DNA of 45,185 bases from Betaproteobacteria bacterium. GTDB lineage: Bacteria; Pseudomonadota; Gammaproteobacteria; Burkholderiales; SG8-41. The translations under genes were made by a program, and so were the position numbers. Where the stretch lies: positions 1-45,185 of the forward strand of contig VGIF01000009.1 in assembly GCA_016868015.1 (NCBI GenBank), written 5' to 3'. The notes beneath the pieces are model-generated. The model did not search any database. It saw only the letters and a list, made by a program, of their open reading frames with translations, and was not told the DNA's origin. Positions within the stretch are counted from its first letter, which is position 1, and every line of letters starts with the position of its first letter. Below are positions 21,633 to 32,603 of the stretch, one piece after another.

Positions 21633-21767
21633 CTAAACCGATAACGAGGCACGGCCCTTGGCGCGGCGCGCGCGCAATACCGCCCGGCCGCCCTTGGTTT
21701 TAAGCCTCGCCCGAAAACCGTGCGTGCGTGCGCGCTTTATTTTGGACGGTTGATAGGTTCTCTTCAT
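21633..21767 (-). CDS. rpmH: 50S ribosomal protein L34
   Basis: L34 is a small, very basic protein of the large ribosomal subunit. The 44-residue product reads [20 protein letters not shown], then [20 protein letters not shown] and ends SLSV, the standard length and sequence. AAGGG lies 7 bases before the ATG. It heads the minus-strand rpmH-rnpA-yidC-mnmE-mnmG-rsmG run and diverges from dnaA. Confidence 0.98.
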   Translation of the reverse strand: MKRTYQPSKIKRARTHGFRARLKTKGGRAVLRARRAKGRASLSV

Positions 21768-22266
21768 GACTTGCCCTTAGAAAAATACGATAAATACTTG
21801 TCGGAACATTGATGAGGTGCTGCCGCTGCTGCCTGTTACCCATAGCTCGTTTCACACGCGATGCGTCTTCGGTCTTCGTAGTCTTCGTGCCAAGTCCACC
21901 TAAGCAACTGCTGTGAAAGCGGCCTCCGCGCGTTCGCCAACACCCTCTCGAAGGAGAAACTAGCCCACTGATTCGAGCCCAAAGAAAACCGTTAATTACA
22001 TCGCGTTTACCCCCTACTTGTCAATCTACGGCTCATTTTTTAGGCACGAACCTTTTGCAACCCTTTCATTGTTTTACGCTTTCCATAATGGCGTTTAGCT
22101 TGTGGATAACTCACCTTGAACCACGTAAAATCAATACCGATTTTGGGGCTTACCAAGCATCGCTCAGCGGCACCGGCGTGTCGTAATGCGGGTGTTTTTT
22201 GAACGTTTTAGCCTATTTTCCGCAACAACTCAAAGCCCTCCACACTGCACCCGCCGCCCGCAAACC
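21768..22266. other. rpmH-dnaA divergent intergenic region
   Basis: About 500 bases without a gene separate two divergent genes. They should contain the promoters of both rpmH and dnaA; I could not pick a convincing -35/-10 pair for either. One perfect DnaA box is at 22101-22109. The plus-strand open frame allows dnaA to start at 22186, but that extension is not family-like. There is no AT-rich box cluster as dense as that after dnaA. Confidence 0.6.
22101..22109 (-). promoter_or_regulatory. DnaA box upstream of dnaA
   Basis: TGTGGATAA is the exact reverse complement of TTATCCACA. It lies 157 bases before the dnaA start, a position suited to autoregulation of dnaA by DnaA. Confidence 0.8.
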
Positions 22267-23649
22267 ATGAGCCCCTTTTGGACCGCCTGCCTCGCGAATT
22301 TTGAACAGGAGCTGCCCAACCAGCAGTTCATCACTTGGATTAAGCCCCTTAGCGCGCAGGTGCTCAACGGCAGCAAAGTAACCATCGTCGCCCCCAACCG
22401 CTTCGTACAGCAGTGGGTGCGCGACAAATACTTGAGCCGCATACGCGAGCTAGCCTTGGCGCACTTCGGCCACCCGATAGACCTGGATCTGTTGCTTGCG
22501 GAAAAAGGCATCACAACGAGCAACGCGACCCCCGAAACGCTGCCGCTTGCACAAACTGCTCCCGCCCTCCCGGCCGCCCCCGCCCCGGTGTCTTCAGTAA
22601 CCGATCGCGTCACCCAATTGCCGCGCGACCTCACCCGGCTCAATCCGGCGTTTACCTTCGACACCTTTGTCACCGGCAAGGCCAACGAGCTCGCCCGCGC
22701 AGCCGCCTCGCAAGTGGCCGAAAAAATCGGCACCGCCTATAACCCGCTATTCATTTATGGCGGCGTGGGTCTGGGTAAAACCCATTTGGCCCACGCCATC
22801 GGCAATTATTTCCGCCAACATCACCCCCAAGCGAAGATTCGCTATATCCACGCCGAGCAATATGTCTCGGACGTGGTGCGCGCCTATCAGCACAAAGCGT
22901 TCGACGATTTCAAGCGTTACTACCATTCGCTCGACATGCTGCTGATCGACGACATTCAGTTCTTCAGCGGCAAGAGCCGTACCCAGGAAGAATTTTTTTA
23001 TGCGTTTAACGAATTAATCGAATCGCACAAACAAGTAGTCATCACCTCAGACGCCTATCCCAAGGAAATAGCCGGCATTGAAAACCGCTTGATTTCGCGT
23101 TTTGGCTGGGGCCTCACCGTGGCGATTGAACCGCCCGAACTGGAAATGCGCGTCGCGATTCTGATCAAAAAAGCGGCTCACGACTCCATCCCGCTAGCCG
23201 ATGACGTCGCGTTTTTCCTCGCGCGCCACATCCAGTCGAATGTGCGCGAGCTGGAGGGTGGATTAAAGCGTGTGCTGGCATACGCCCGCTTTAATCAGCA
23301 AGAACTCAGCGTCGATTTGTGCCGCGAAGCGTTGCGCGACTTACTCGCCATGCAAAATCGCCAAATCTCCATCGAGAATATTCAAAAAACCGTCGCGGAC
23401 TATTACAAAATTAAGGTTTCGGAGATGTATTCCAAAAAGCGCACGCGTAACGTCGCTCGCCCGCGCCAAATCGCCATGGCGCTAGCCAAGGAACTCACGC
23501 AAATGAGCTTGCCCGATATCGGCGAGGCTTTCGGCGGCCGCGATCACACGACAGTCCTGCATGCGTGCCGCAAGATCATGGATTTGCGCACCACCAACGG
23601 CGATATTAGCCGTGATGTCAACTCCTTACTGAAAGTATTACGGTTCTAA
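22267..23649 (+). CDS. dnaA: chromosomal replication initiator DnaA
   Basis: DnaA binds oriC and melts it to start replication. The 460-residue product starts [20 protein letters not shown] (domain I). A proline/alanine-rich linker follows, then the AAA+ domain: [18 protein letters not shown], Walker [16 protein letters not shown] and Walker [13 protein letters not shown]. The C-terminal HTH domain contains [16 protein letters not shown] choose the ATG at 22267; an in-frame ATG at 22186 would add 27 residues not seen in the family. It is followed by the likely oriC and dnaN. Confidence 0.98.
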   Translation: MSPFWTACLANFEQELPNQQFITWIKPLSAQVLNGSKVTIVAPNRFVQQWVRDKYLSRIRELALAHFGHPIDLDLLLAEKGITTSNATPETLPLAQTAPALPAAPAPVSSVTDRVTQLPRDLTRLNPAFTFDTFVTGKANELARAAASQVAEKIGTAYNPLFIYGGVGLGKTHLAHAIGNYFRQHHPQAKIRYIHAEQYVSDVVRAYQHKAFDDFKRYYHSLDMLLIDDIQFFSGKSRTQEEFFYAFNELIESHKQVVITSDAYPKEIAGIENRLISRFGWGLTVAIEPPELEMRVAILIKKAAHDSIPLADDVAFFLARHIQSNVRELEGGLKRVLAYARFNQQELSVDLCREALRDLLAMQNRQISIENIQKTVADYYKIKVSEMYSKKRTRNVARPRQIAMALAKELTQMSLPDIGEAFGGRDHTTVLHACRKIMDLRTTNGDISRDVNSLLKVLRF

Positions 23650-23877
23650 ACGGTGTAGAGACCATTTTGCTTTGTTGATAGCCAGCGGACACTTTGTGCA
23701 TAACCCCAGATTATCGCCTCACTAGAAAAACCATCCACATTGTTTGCGCGATTAAACGTTTTGTTATCCATAACCTTACGCCCGAACTTAAGCGTTTTAG
23801 CTCAAGGTATTGCCAACTTATCCACAGCAAAACAGACGCCTTATTAGACTTATTGGTTTTATTAAAGAAATAAATAC
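23650..23877. other. probable replication origin (oriC) between dnaA and dnaN
   Basis: This 228-base gap holds an exact DnaA box TTATCCACA (23818-23826) and near-boxes TTATCCATA (23764-23772), CCATCCACA (23731-23739) and TGTGCATAA (23695-23703, reverse of TTATGCACA). An AT-rich stretch at 23839-23877, next to the exact box, could be the unwinding element. Genes diverge from this neighbourhood and parAB/parS lie within 10 kb. The AT-rich stretch also weakly resembles the dispersed motif (ATTGGTTTTATTAAAG). Confidence 0.75.
23818..23826 (+). promoter_or_regulatory. DnaA box (exact) in oriC candidate
   Basis: TTATCCACA matches the consensus exactly, immediately before the AT-rich stretch that precedes dnaN. 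Confidence 0.85.
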
Positions 23878-24984
23878 ATGAAACTACTTCAAATCGAGCG
23901 CGACGCTTTATTGTCACCGCTCCAAGCGGTGACCGGCATTGTCGAAAAACGCCACACCCTGCCGATACTCTCCAACGTTCTAATCGAACGTAAAAGCGAT
24001 AAACTGAATCTCATCGCCACCGACCTCGAAATTCAAATCACCACCTCATGCGACGTCGGCGGTAAGGCAGATGATCAAAGCTTGACGCTCTCCGCGCGCA
24101 AGCTGCAGGACATCTTACGCTCGCTGCCGGAAGGTTCGGAAACCACGCTGGATCTGCAGGCCAATAAGGTCCAACTCAAAGCGGGCAAAAGCCGTTTTAA
24201 CTTGCAAACCATGCCGGCGGATGATTTCCCGAAAATGGCCAATGCCGGCGACCGCCAGGCCGGCTTTTCGATTTCGCAAAAACTGCTGCAAGAGCTGTTG
24301 CTGCTGGTGCAATTCGCGATGGCGCAACAAGACATACGCTACTACCTGAACGGGCTGTTGCTGGTGCTGGACGGTGACAAAATCAAAGTCGTCGCCACCG
24401 ATGGCCATCGCCTAAGCTACGCCGAAGGCAAGCTCGACGGTGCCAGCGACAAGCGTGAAGTCATTTTGCCGCGCAAGGCCGTGCTGGAACTATCCCGCCA
24501 ATTGGGGTCGACGGACGCCGCTGTAGACATCGAGATTTATGCCTCGCAAGTGCGTTTCCGTTATGGCGATAGCGAACTTATCACCAAAGTCATTGACGGC
24601 AAGTTTCCCGACTATACACGGGTGATTCCGGTCAACTACCAACAGAAAATTACCGTCAACCGCCAGGATTTGCTGCATTCGTTGCAACGGGCGGCAATTT
24701 TGTCCAATGAGAAATTTCGCGGCGTGCGTTGGATGTTAACCGCGGACAGCCTGCGGATCTCCTGCACCAACACCGAACAAGAAGAAGCGCAGGAAGAAAT
24801 GGAAGTGAACTACAACGGTGACGCGCTGGATGTCGGTTTTAACATCACTTACTTGCTTGACGTACTTAACAACGTCAGCAACGAAAACGTCGAATGCGCG
24901 TTTGGCGACGCTAATAGCAGCATGCTGATCACGCTCCCTGGACGCACGGATTTCCGTTATGTGGTGATGCCGATGCGAATTTAA
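23878..24984 (+). CDS. dnaN: DNA polymerase III sliding clamp (beta subunit)
   Basis: DnaN forms the ring clamp that holds DNA polymerase III on DNA. The 368-residue product starts MKLLQIERDALLSPLQAVTGIVEKRHTLPIL, has LRSLPEGSETTLDLQ and the middle-domain ATDGHRLSYAEGKL. It ends with the canonical LPGRTDFRYVVMPMRI, which forms part of the hydrophobic partner-binding pocket. Length is normal. It lies between dnaA and gyrB. Confidence 0.98.
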   Translation: MKLLQIERDALLSPLQAVTGIVEKRHTLPILSNVLIERKSDKLNLIATDLEIQITTSCDVGGKADDQSLTLSARKLQDILRSLPEGSETTLDLQANKVQLKAGKSRFNLQTMPADDFPKMANAGDRQAGFSISQKLLQELLLLVQFAMAQQDIRYYLNGLLLVLDGDKIKVVATDGHRLSYAEGKLDGASDKREVILPRKAVLELSRQLGSTDAAVDIEIYASQVRFRYGDSELITKVIDGKFPDYTRVIPVNYQQKITVNRQDLLHSLQRAAILSNEKFRGVRWMLTADSLRISCTNTEQEEAQEEMEVNYNGDALDVGFNITYLLDVLNNVSNENVECAFGDANSSMLITLPGRTDFRYVVMPMRI

Positions 24985-24988
24985 GTTA

Positions 24989-27630
<2,642 letters not shown>

Positions 27631-27632
27631 TC

Positions 27633-28187
27633 ATGAATTTCTCGGAAACGATAGCCAATCTTAACCGCGCTTCGGCCTTCGAGTTGTACCGATTGCGCGC
27701 CGCCATCGATCGTGTCCTTCATCGACCGGACTGGATGATGGCGGTAAGAGCACGCCTGCGGATTGGTCAGGCCATTCAATACTTCGACTCAGTTGCCAAT
27801 CGTGCCCAGCAGGGGCAAGTGTTGGAACTGCGGCGCAAACAAGTGGTGGTGCTTGATATTGCCACGCGCAAGCGCTGGCTGATTTCGTACGCCGCGATCA
27901 ACCTCGACGGGGCAGACGTGGAAATTCGCGAAAAGCCCAAACAAGGATTGGGACGAAATGAAGTTGCCGCCGGCGATATCGTTGGCTTTATGGATCGCAA
28001 CCAGCAACAGCGTAGCGGTCGGATCGTGAGACTCAACGACAAGACCGTTACCCTGCTGTGCGGCCAGCAGCAGTGGCGGGTCGCCTATGGTCTGTTGCAC
28101 CGTGTGGTGGACGGCGATAGCGCGCAGGGCGAGCTGCGGGAACTGGATGTCCAATATCAGCCGCTTGATACCCCGCGCGATAGCTAA
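27633..28187 (+). CDS. uncharacterised conserved-looking protein
   Basis: I do not recognise this 184-residue protein with certainty. It starts MNFSETIANLNRASAFELYRLRAAIDRVL, a helical N-terminal part. It then has repeated short beta-rich stretches (GQVLELRRKQVVVLDIATRKRWLISYAAINLDGADV and GDIVGFMDRNQQQRSGRIVRLNDKTVTLLCGQQQWRVAY). The two halves look like tandem small barrels of a KOW/SH3 kind, with the pattern G-x-V-hydrophobic-x-x-x-R. No signal peptide or membrane segment is seen. It follows gyrB by 162 bases and faces the Fic remnant. Calling it coding rests on length and a protein-like pattern. Confidence 0.65.
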   Translation: MNFSETIANLNRASAFELYRLRAAIDRVLHRPDWMMAVRARLRIGQAIQYFDSVANRAQQGQVLELRRKQVVVLDIATRKRWLISYAAINLDGADVEIREKPKQGLGRNEVAAGDIVGFMDRNQQQRSGRIVRLNDKTVTLLCGQQQWRVAYGLLHRVVDGDSAQGELRELDVQYQPLDTPRDS

Positions 28188-28210
28188 AGCCAAGTCAATT
28201 CCAGTCGCGG

Positions 28211-28350
28211 CTATTCCGGTAGATCGTTCAGTTCGTAGCTGGTGCTGCGCCCGCCCCCATCTGATTTGCGCAGCACGCCACGCGCAAGCAGGTCGTTGAT
28301 GTCGCGCAGCGCCGTGTCCTGCGCGCACTTGGTTGCGCGCCCAATCCGCC
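28211..28350 (-). pseudogene. C-terminal remnant of a Fic-family protein
   Basis: The minus strand encodes WRIGRATKCAQDTALRDIND, then LLARGVLRKSDGGGRSTSYE and ends LNDLPE with TAG at 28211-28213. This matches the C-terminal winged-helix of Fic-domain proteins, where SQDTALRDI and GGGRSTSY are typical. The catalytic HPFxxGNGR part is absent; the frame is cut off near 28350, right at the end of the neighbouring CoxL-like gene. It is a truncated fragment probably left by a rearrangement. Confidence 0.65.
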
Positions 28351-28364
28351 AAGCGTTTAACCCG

Positions 28365-30668
28365 TTACGCTTTGCCGTGTTGAATAGCCGCCCAAATTTT
28401 CGCGAGCGTTAATGGCATGTTCAGATGTGTGATGCCCAGGGGGCGCAAGGCGTCCATCACCGCGTCCACCAAGGCCGGCAGCGCGCCCGCCACGCCGGCT
28501 TCACCCACGCCTTTCACGCCCAGCGGACTTACGCTTGATGGCGTGGGGTGATGCAGCAAGGTCATGTCGCGGATCAGGTTTGCGCGCGGCATCACATAAT
28601 CCAGAAAGCTTGCCGTGAGCATTTGTCCGCTGCGGCGATCGTAATACGCGTGTTCGCCGAGGACTTGCCCCGCGCCCTGCAGCACCGCGCCGTGCACTTG
28701 GCCTTCGACGATCTGCGGATGGATCACGGTGCCGAAATCGTCGACCGCGACATACGACACCACGTCGACGAAACCCGTCTCCGGATCGATTTCCACTTCG
28801 GCGATATGGCAGCCGTTGGGGTAGGTCGAGCCGTACAAGGCTTCGCCGATGAGGCTTAACGGTTTGTCCGCGGCCAGCGCGCTTAACGACAACGCGCGCG
28901 TGGGCTCAACGCAGCGGAATACGCCATCGGCATAGTCGACTTGCGAAGGCTCCACGCTCCATTGTTCGGCCACCGTACGCTTAGCCTGCTCGATCAGTTG
29001 ATGCGCCGTCACATGCGCCACCGAGCCGTTACCCACCGCGTTGCGCGAGCCGCCGGTGTGGTTGCCGATCAACGGCGGATCGTTCGCGCCCTGGCGCACG
29101 CTGACGCGCGCCGGCGCGATCTGCAACGCCCGCGCGACTACCAGCGCCAGCGTGGTCTCTTGCCCCTGCCCTTGCGCGTGCGAGGCGCAGTGCACCATGA
29201 CCTTGCCATCGGCGCCGACGATGATGGCGATTTGATCCTTGTCCACCGCGCCGGCGCTGGTGTTTTCGATCACCGTGCAGATACCCCGGCCGCGCAATTT
29301 ACCGGCGGCGCGCGAGGCCGCCGCGCGTTGCGCAAAACCATCCCATTGCGCCGCGGGCAAAGCCTTTTGCGTGAGGCCTGCGAAATCTGCAATCTCGTAG
29401 GTGGAATCCACCGGCGAGGTGTACGGGAACGCCTCACGCGGGATCCAGTTCTTTTGGCGCATGGCAACCGGATCGAAGTTCATTTCCACCGCCGCGCGGC
29501 TCACCAGGCGCTCCACCACGTACGCGATATCGGGCCGCCCGGCGCCGCGATAGTTGCCGATGGGCGCGGCGTTGGTAAAACACACCCGCCAACGCCCATA
29601 CAACGCCGGGATTCGATACGCGCCGGTAAAACACGTGATCGGATTGCGGATAGTGGCCGCGGCGCCCGGCGGCGTCATGTACGCGCCGACCTCGGCGATC
29701 CAATCCAAGCGCAGCGCAAGTATCCGGCCATCGGCATCGAGCGCCAATTCGCCTTCGACCACGCTGCCGCGGCCATGGGTATCCGACAACAACGCCTCGG
29801 TGCGTGTCGACACCCACTTCACCGGCCGGCCGGTGGCGCGAGCCGCGAGCATCACCGTGCAATACTCGGGGTAACCCATGCTGCGGCTGCCGAAACCGCC
29901 GCCGACATCTTGCGCGACGATGTGAAATTTATCTTCAGCGAGCCCGGTATAACCCGCCAACTGCAAGCGCAGCATGTTCACACCCTGCACACACGAATTG
30001 ATGTGGTAGCAGTCCGCTGCGCCGTCGTAAGCGATGAGACACGCACGCGGCTCCATCGGGCTGGGCACCACGCGTTGGCTGTCGAGCGTCAAGCGTGTTA
30101 CATGCGCGGCGCGCGCGAACGCGGCAGCGACGGTGGCTGCATCGCCCGCTTCGCATTCGAAGGCCTGGTTGCGCGGAACACCCTCGTGCAGTTGCGCCGC
30201 ATCGGGCGCGAACGCGGTTGCGGGGTCGATCACGCACGGTAAGTCTTCATAACGTATGGTGATCAACGCGCCTGCATCGCGTGCGATGTTTTCGCTATCG
30301 GCCACCACCAGCGCCACCGGCTCGCCGACAAAACGCACGCGTTCATGCGCCAGCACCGGGCGCCGCGGGCGCTTGGCGCGCTGGCCGTCCGTGCCTTCGA
30401 AGGTAAAAAAGCTCACCGGCTGCACATAACCCGCGCGCACGGCGTCTTCACCGGTGATCACCGCGTGCACGCCTGGAGCGCGGCGTGCCGCCGTGACATC
30501 GAGTTCGACGATGCGCGCATGCGCCCGATCCGAGCGCAAAAAATAGCCGTAAAGCTGCCCCGGCAAATTCCAGTCGGCGGCAAAGCGGCCGTGCCCGGTG
30601 ATCAGCCGCAGGTCTTCCAGGCGCGTAACGCGCATGCCGTCGACGGTGAACGATGCATCGTTACCCAC
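28365..30668 (-). CDS. xanthine dehydrogenase/CoxL-family molybdopterin-binding subunit
   Basis: This 767-residue protein is the large Mo-cofactor subunit of a molybdenum hydroxylase. It has the a/b hammerhead region (ITGHGRFAADWNLPGQL, RFVGEPVALVVAD), GGGFGSRS at 256-263, YRGAGRP at 373-379 and KGVGEAG at 719-725 with the catalytic Glu723. YRGAGR is the active-site pattern of form II CoxL-like enzymes; true CO dehydrogenases have CSFR. The partner FAD (CoxM) and [2Fe-2S] (CoxS) subunits are not in the window. The start is a GTG at 30668 with no clear Shine-Dalgarno; an ATG 11 codons inside is an alternative. It follows the epimerase-like gene by 31 bases. Substrate unknown. Confidence 0.88.
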   Translation of the reverse strand: MGNDASFTVDGMRVTRLEDLRLITGHGRFAADWNLPGQLYGYFLRSDRAHARIVELDVTAARRAPGVHAVITGEDAVRAGYVQPVSFFTFEGTDGQRAKRPRRPVLAHERVRFVGEPVALVVADSENIARDAGALITIRYEDLPCVIDPATAFAPDAAQLHEGVPRNQAFECEAGDAATVAAAFARAAHVTRLTLDSQRVVPSPMEPRACLIAYDGAADCYHINSCVQGVNMLRLQLAGYTGLAEDKFHIVAQDVGGGFGSRSMGYPEYCTVMLAARATGRPVKWVSTRTEALLSDTHGRGSVVEGELALDADGRILALRLDWIAEVGAYMTPPGAAATIRNPITCFTGAYRIPALYGRWRVCFTNAAPIGNYRGAGRPDIAYVVERLVSRAAVEMNFDPVAMRQKNWIPREAFPYTSPVDSTYEIADFAGLTQKALPAAQWDGFAQRAAASRAAGKLRGRGICTVIENTSAGAVDKDQIAIIVGADGKVMVHCASHAQGQGQETTLALVVARALQIAPARVSVRQGANDPPLIGNHTGGSRNAVGNGSVAHVTAHQLIEQAKRTVAEQWSVEPSQVDYADGVFRCVEPTRALSLSALAADKPLSLIGEALYGSTYPNGCHIAEVEIDPETGFVDVVSYVAVDDFGTVIHPQIVEGQVHGAVLQGAGQVLGEHAYYDRRSGQMLTASFLDYVMPRANLIRDMTLLHHPTPSSVSPLGVKGVGEAGVAGALPALVDAVMDALRPLGITHLNMPLTLAKIWAAIQHGKA

Positions 30669-30699
30669 GGCGAGCGGCCACGCGCTAGCGCGAGAAGGC

Positions 30700-31128
30700 T
30701 TACCCGTGATGCGCCTTAGTCACGCCCTCGGGCAATTGCGCAAGCTCGATCAAACAACCGTCGGTGCCTTTCGGATCGAGGAACGCGATGCGGCAGCCCG
30801 CGTGGCCGATGCGCGGCGTTTGATCGAGCAGCGGCACGCCCTTCGCTTTTAACTCGGCGAGCGCTTCATCGATGTTTTCCACCTCGAAGCAAATATGGTT
30901 GATGCCGCCCTTGCCCTCGGCGACCATTTTGGCGTGGCGGCTGTCGGGCCCGATGCCGGAGATCAACTCCACCATCGACTCCTCGCCCACCGGATAAAGG
31001 CCAAGCTTGCGTATGTTATTCGCCTCTTCGCCGCCGAACTTAAGTCCAAAGCAGCCTTCCCACAGCGCGCGGCTTTTTTCCACGTCCGCCACCACCACCC
31101 CGACATGTTCGATGCGTTTGATTTTCAT
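30700..31128 (-). CDS. methylmalonyl-CoA epimerase-like VOC protein
   Basis: The family epimerises (R)- and (S)-methylmalonyl-CoA. The 142-residue product has the VOC metal ligands His8 (IEHVGVVVAD), His78 (GGINHICFEV), Glu54 (MVELIS) and Glu128 (CLIELAQ), with the IGHAGCRIAFLDPKGTDG loop before the last ligand. Length and layout fit the family. No mutase is nearby; the downstream gene is the CoxL-like subunit. A related VOC enzyme with another CoA substrate is possible. Confidence 0.85.
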   Translation of the reverse strand: MKIKRIEHVGVVVADVEKSRALWEGCFGLKFGGEEANNIRKLGLYPVGEESMVELISGIGPDSRHAKMVAEGKGGINHICFEVENIDEALAELKAKGVPLLDQTPRIGHAGCRIAFLDPKGTDGCLIELAQLPEGVTKAHHG

Positions 31129-31245
31129 GGTTGCTCCTGATTGACAGCTGAAGTGTAGCGGTTTTCGCCGGCGTGCTTAGAGCGTGTTACGCAACTAAGT
31201 ATTCTGCGCAAAATCAAAACTTTGCAGAAAATATCAAGCACTTAC

Positions 31246-31308
31246 GCGTAGGGTGCGCATCGCGCACGCGTGGCGATCGGTGACGCGTGTGCGATGCGCA
31301 CCCTACGC
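31246..31308. repeat. GC-rich hairpin with 26-bp arms
   Basis: The left arm (31246-31271) begins GCGTAGGGTGCGCATCGC and the right arm (31283-31308) is its reverse complement with a single mismatch, loop 11 bases. It is of the GTAGGGTGCGCA type seen dispersed in many betaproteobacteria. No T-run follows, so it is not a typical terminator. Confidence 0.85.
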
Positions 31309-31361
31309 GGATTAAATTCCCGCAAGCTCATGACAGGCTACAAGCCACCCGCGGATAAATC

Positions 31362-31396
31362 ATAACTAGCTGATTTAATTGATCTTTTTATGAGAC
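31362..31396 (-). repeat. AT-rich dispersed motif, copy 9
   Basis: The plus strand reads AACTAGCTGATTTAATTGAT then CTTTTTATGAG, nearly the same as copy 3 in the atp operon. It lies between the phosphoesterase pseudogene and the large hairpin. Confidence 0.8.
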
Positions 31397-31441
31397 CATC
31401 ACGTCGCGCAAGCAAGCGCAAATGAGCGTAGGGCGTTGCAT

Positions 31442-31930
31442 TCAAGTGCTTGTGAGCGTGGGAAACGCTGCCTGCTGCAGGTTCACCACGCGCGCTACTA
31501 CCGATCTACCGCGTATCAGCAACTCACCCGCCGCAATCGGCAGCGTAAAACGCCGCGGCCCCGCGCTGCCGGGGTTGACGTAAAGCACGCCATCGTGGGT
31601 TTCGATCTTGGGTTTGTGCGAATGCCCGGAAATCACCACGCGCACGCTGGCGGCGGTGGGGTCGATATCGAGCTGCGCGATGTCGTGTATGGCTTATAGC
31701 CAGGTATCGCTGAATTTCACCAGCTCGGTTTCGCACACGCGCTCGGCCCAGGCGCCGGTGTCGTTGTTGCCACGCACCGCCGTCACCGGCGCAATCTGCG
31801 CCAGCGCTTGCAGGATATCGGCGTGCCCGATATCACCGCCGTGAATAATCGCATCACAGCCGCGCAAAAACGCCGTCGCTTCCGGCCGCAGCAGGCCGTG
31901 GGTGTCGGAGATAAGGCCGATGCGGGACAT
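31442..31930 (-). pseudogene. YfcE/MJ0936-type metallophosphoesterase, broken by one TAA
   Basis: The frame starts MSRIGLISDTHGLLRPEA, with IIHGGDIGH and RGNNDTGAW, the metal ligands of calcineurin-like phosphodiesterases. It stops at TAA 31694-31696 after FSDTWL. The same frame resumes without a shift: AIHDIAQLDIDPTAASVRVV, then ISGHSHKPKIE and LYVNPGSAGPRRF, which holds the remaining His ligands. I infer a Tyr-to-ochre change (TAC/TAT to TAA). No frameshift exists, so either a recent loss of function or a sequence error is likely. Confidence 0.85.
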
Positions 31931-31940
31931 GGCGTGGTTA

Positions 31941-32219
31941 CTATTTATGCGCTTCCATATAAGCGCGCGACAGCGCGTTCATGCGCGATTGATAGCCCGC
32001 GCCCCGAGAGCGAAACCATTCGATCACGTCGGAATCGTCGCGTAGCGACAGCAATGATTTACGCGGCACCGGTTTTAGACCTTTGCGCGCGACGGATTTA
32101 GCGAACATTTCGGGTGTGAATTCCGGCGCATCGCCGTCGTGCACGATCACGGCGTCGGTGAGCTTGCGCAGACAGTTTAAATTAGTACGGGATTTGGGAG
32201 AAGTAGAAACGCGCTTCAT
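31941..32219 (-). CDS. brnA: BrnA-type antitoxin
   Basis: BrnA neutralises the BrnT ribonuclease toxin and represses the operon. The 92-residue product ends with the family C-terminal ribbon-helix-helix LLSLRDDSDVIEWFRSRGAG then YQSRMNALSRAYMEAHK, with RKGLKPVPRKS just before. The ATG overlaps the end of brnT by 38 bases. The antitoxin appears intact while its toxin gene is interrupted. Confidence 0.85.
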   Translation of the reverse strand: MKRVSTSPKSRTNLNCLRKLTDAVIVHDGDAPEFTPEMFAKSVARKGLKPVPRKSLLSLRDDSDVIEWFRSRGAGYQSRMNALSRAYMEAHK

Positions 32220-32454
32220 GTTTGGTCTTGCGTATGGAAATGATACGGATGCTATCTCCGCGTTCCGTGTGAGTGACCGAGATCACTTGGTCTTAGAGCA
32301 GCATCAGCGTAAGAAAACGTTGTTCGCCGTATGCACCGCGGTCGTCTTCCACCGTAAGCGTAAAACCGCGAAAGATCTTTTCCGCGTCCACGAAATCTAT
32401 GCCGTGCTTGCGCAAATGTATGGGGCGCGCGGGGTAGTTTTGCGCGCGCACCAC
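32182..32454 (-). pseudogene. brnT: BrnT-type toxin, broken by one TAA
   Basis: The frame contains LRKHGIDFVDAEKIFRGF and LTVEDDRGAYGEQRFLTLML, the BrnT core. It stops at TAA 32293-32295, then resumes in the same frame as DQVISVTHTERGDSIRIISI and RKTKHEARFYF to a stop at 32182. This matches the usual RIIS-R-KA-R-E end of BrnT. The start is uncertain; GTG at 32454 is plausible, since the open frame farther upstream is made of the AT-rich motif. A single nonsense change separates it from a whole toxin. Confidence 0.75.
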
Positions 32455-32469
32455 TGCGCAACATGTAAC

Positions 32470-32504
32470 AAATAAAATATTCAATAAAATCAATTACTTA
32501 CTAA
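32470..32504 (+). repeat. AT-rich dispersed motif, copy 10 (upstream of brnT)
   Basis: The plus strand reads ATATTCAATAAAATCAATTA then CTTAC, nearly the same as the in-gene copy in glpD. The remaining gap to 32603 shows no further feature. Confidence 0.8.
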
Positions 32505-32603
32505 ACATCCTGTATCAGGCTTTAGGATGCTTTGCATGCCATTTTGGCGCAACGCGCTTTGCTGACGATCATGCGCCCCGCGTGCTTTCGCCCACACGCC
32601 GCG

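Larger units (their letters stand above)
31129..31441. other. intergenic region of 313 bases, repeat-rich
   Basis: No gene seen. It holds an AT-rich segment with a small inverted repeat (TTCTGCGCAAA at 31202-31212 against TTTGCAGAA at 31221-31229), the 26-bp-arm hairpin at 31246-31308, and AT-rich motif copy 9. The segment at 31230-31245 (ATATCAAGCACTTACG) could be a decayed motif copy. Confidence 0.6.

Noticed and set aside
22186-22266. Upstream in-frame ATG for dnaA
   Set aside because: It adds 27 residues not seen in DnaA; the ATG at 22267 gives the family N-terminus.
23839-23877. AT-rich stretch before dnaN as a motif copy
   Set aside because: The match is poor (ATTGGTTTTATT); an origin unwinding element explains it better.
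31694-31696. Recoding of the internal stop to a special amino acid
   Set aside because: Both internal stops are TAA, not the TGA or TAG used for selenocysteine or pyrrolysine.
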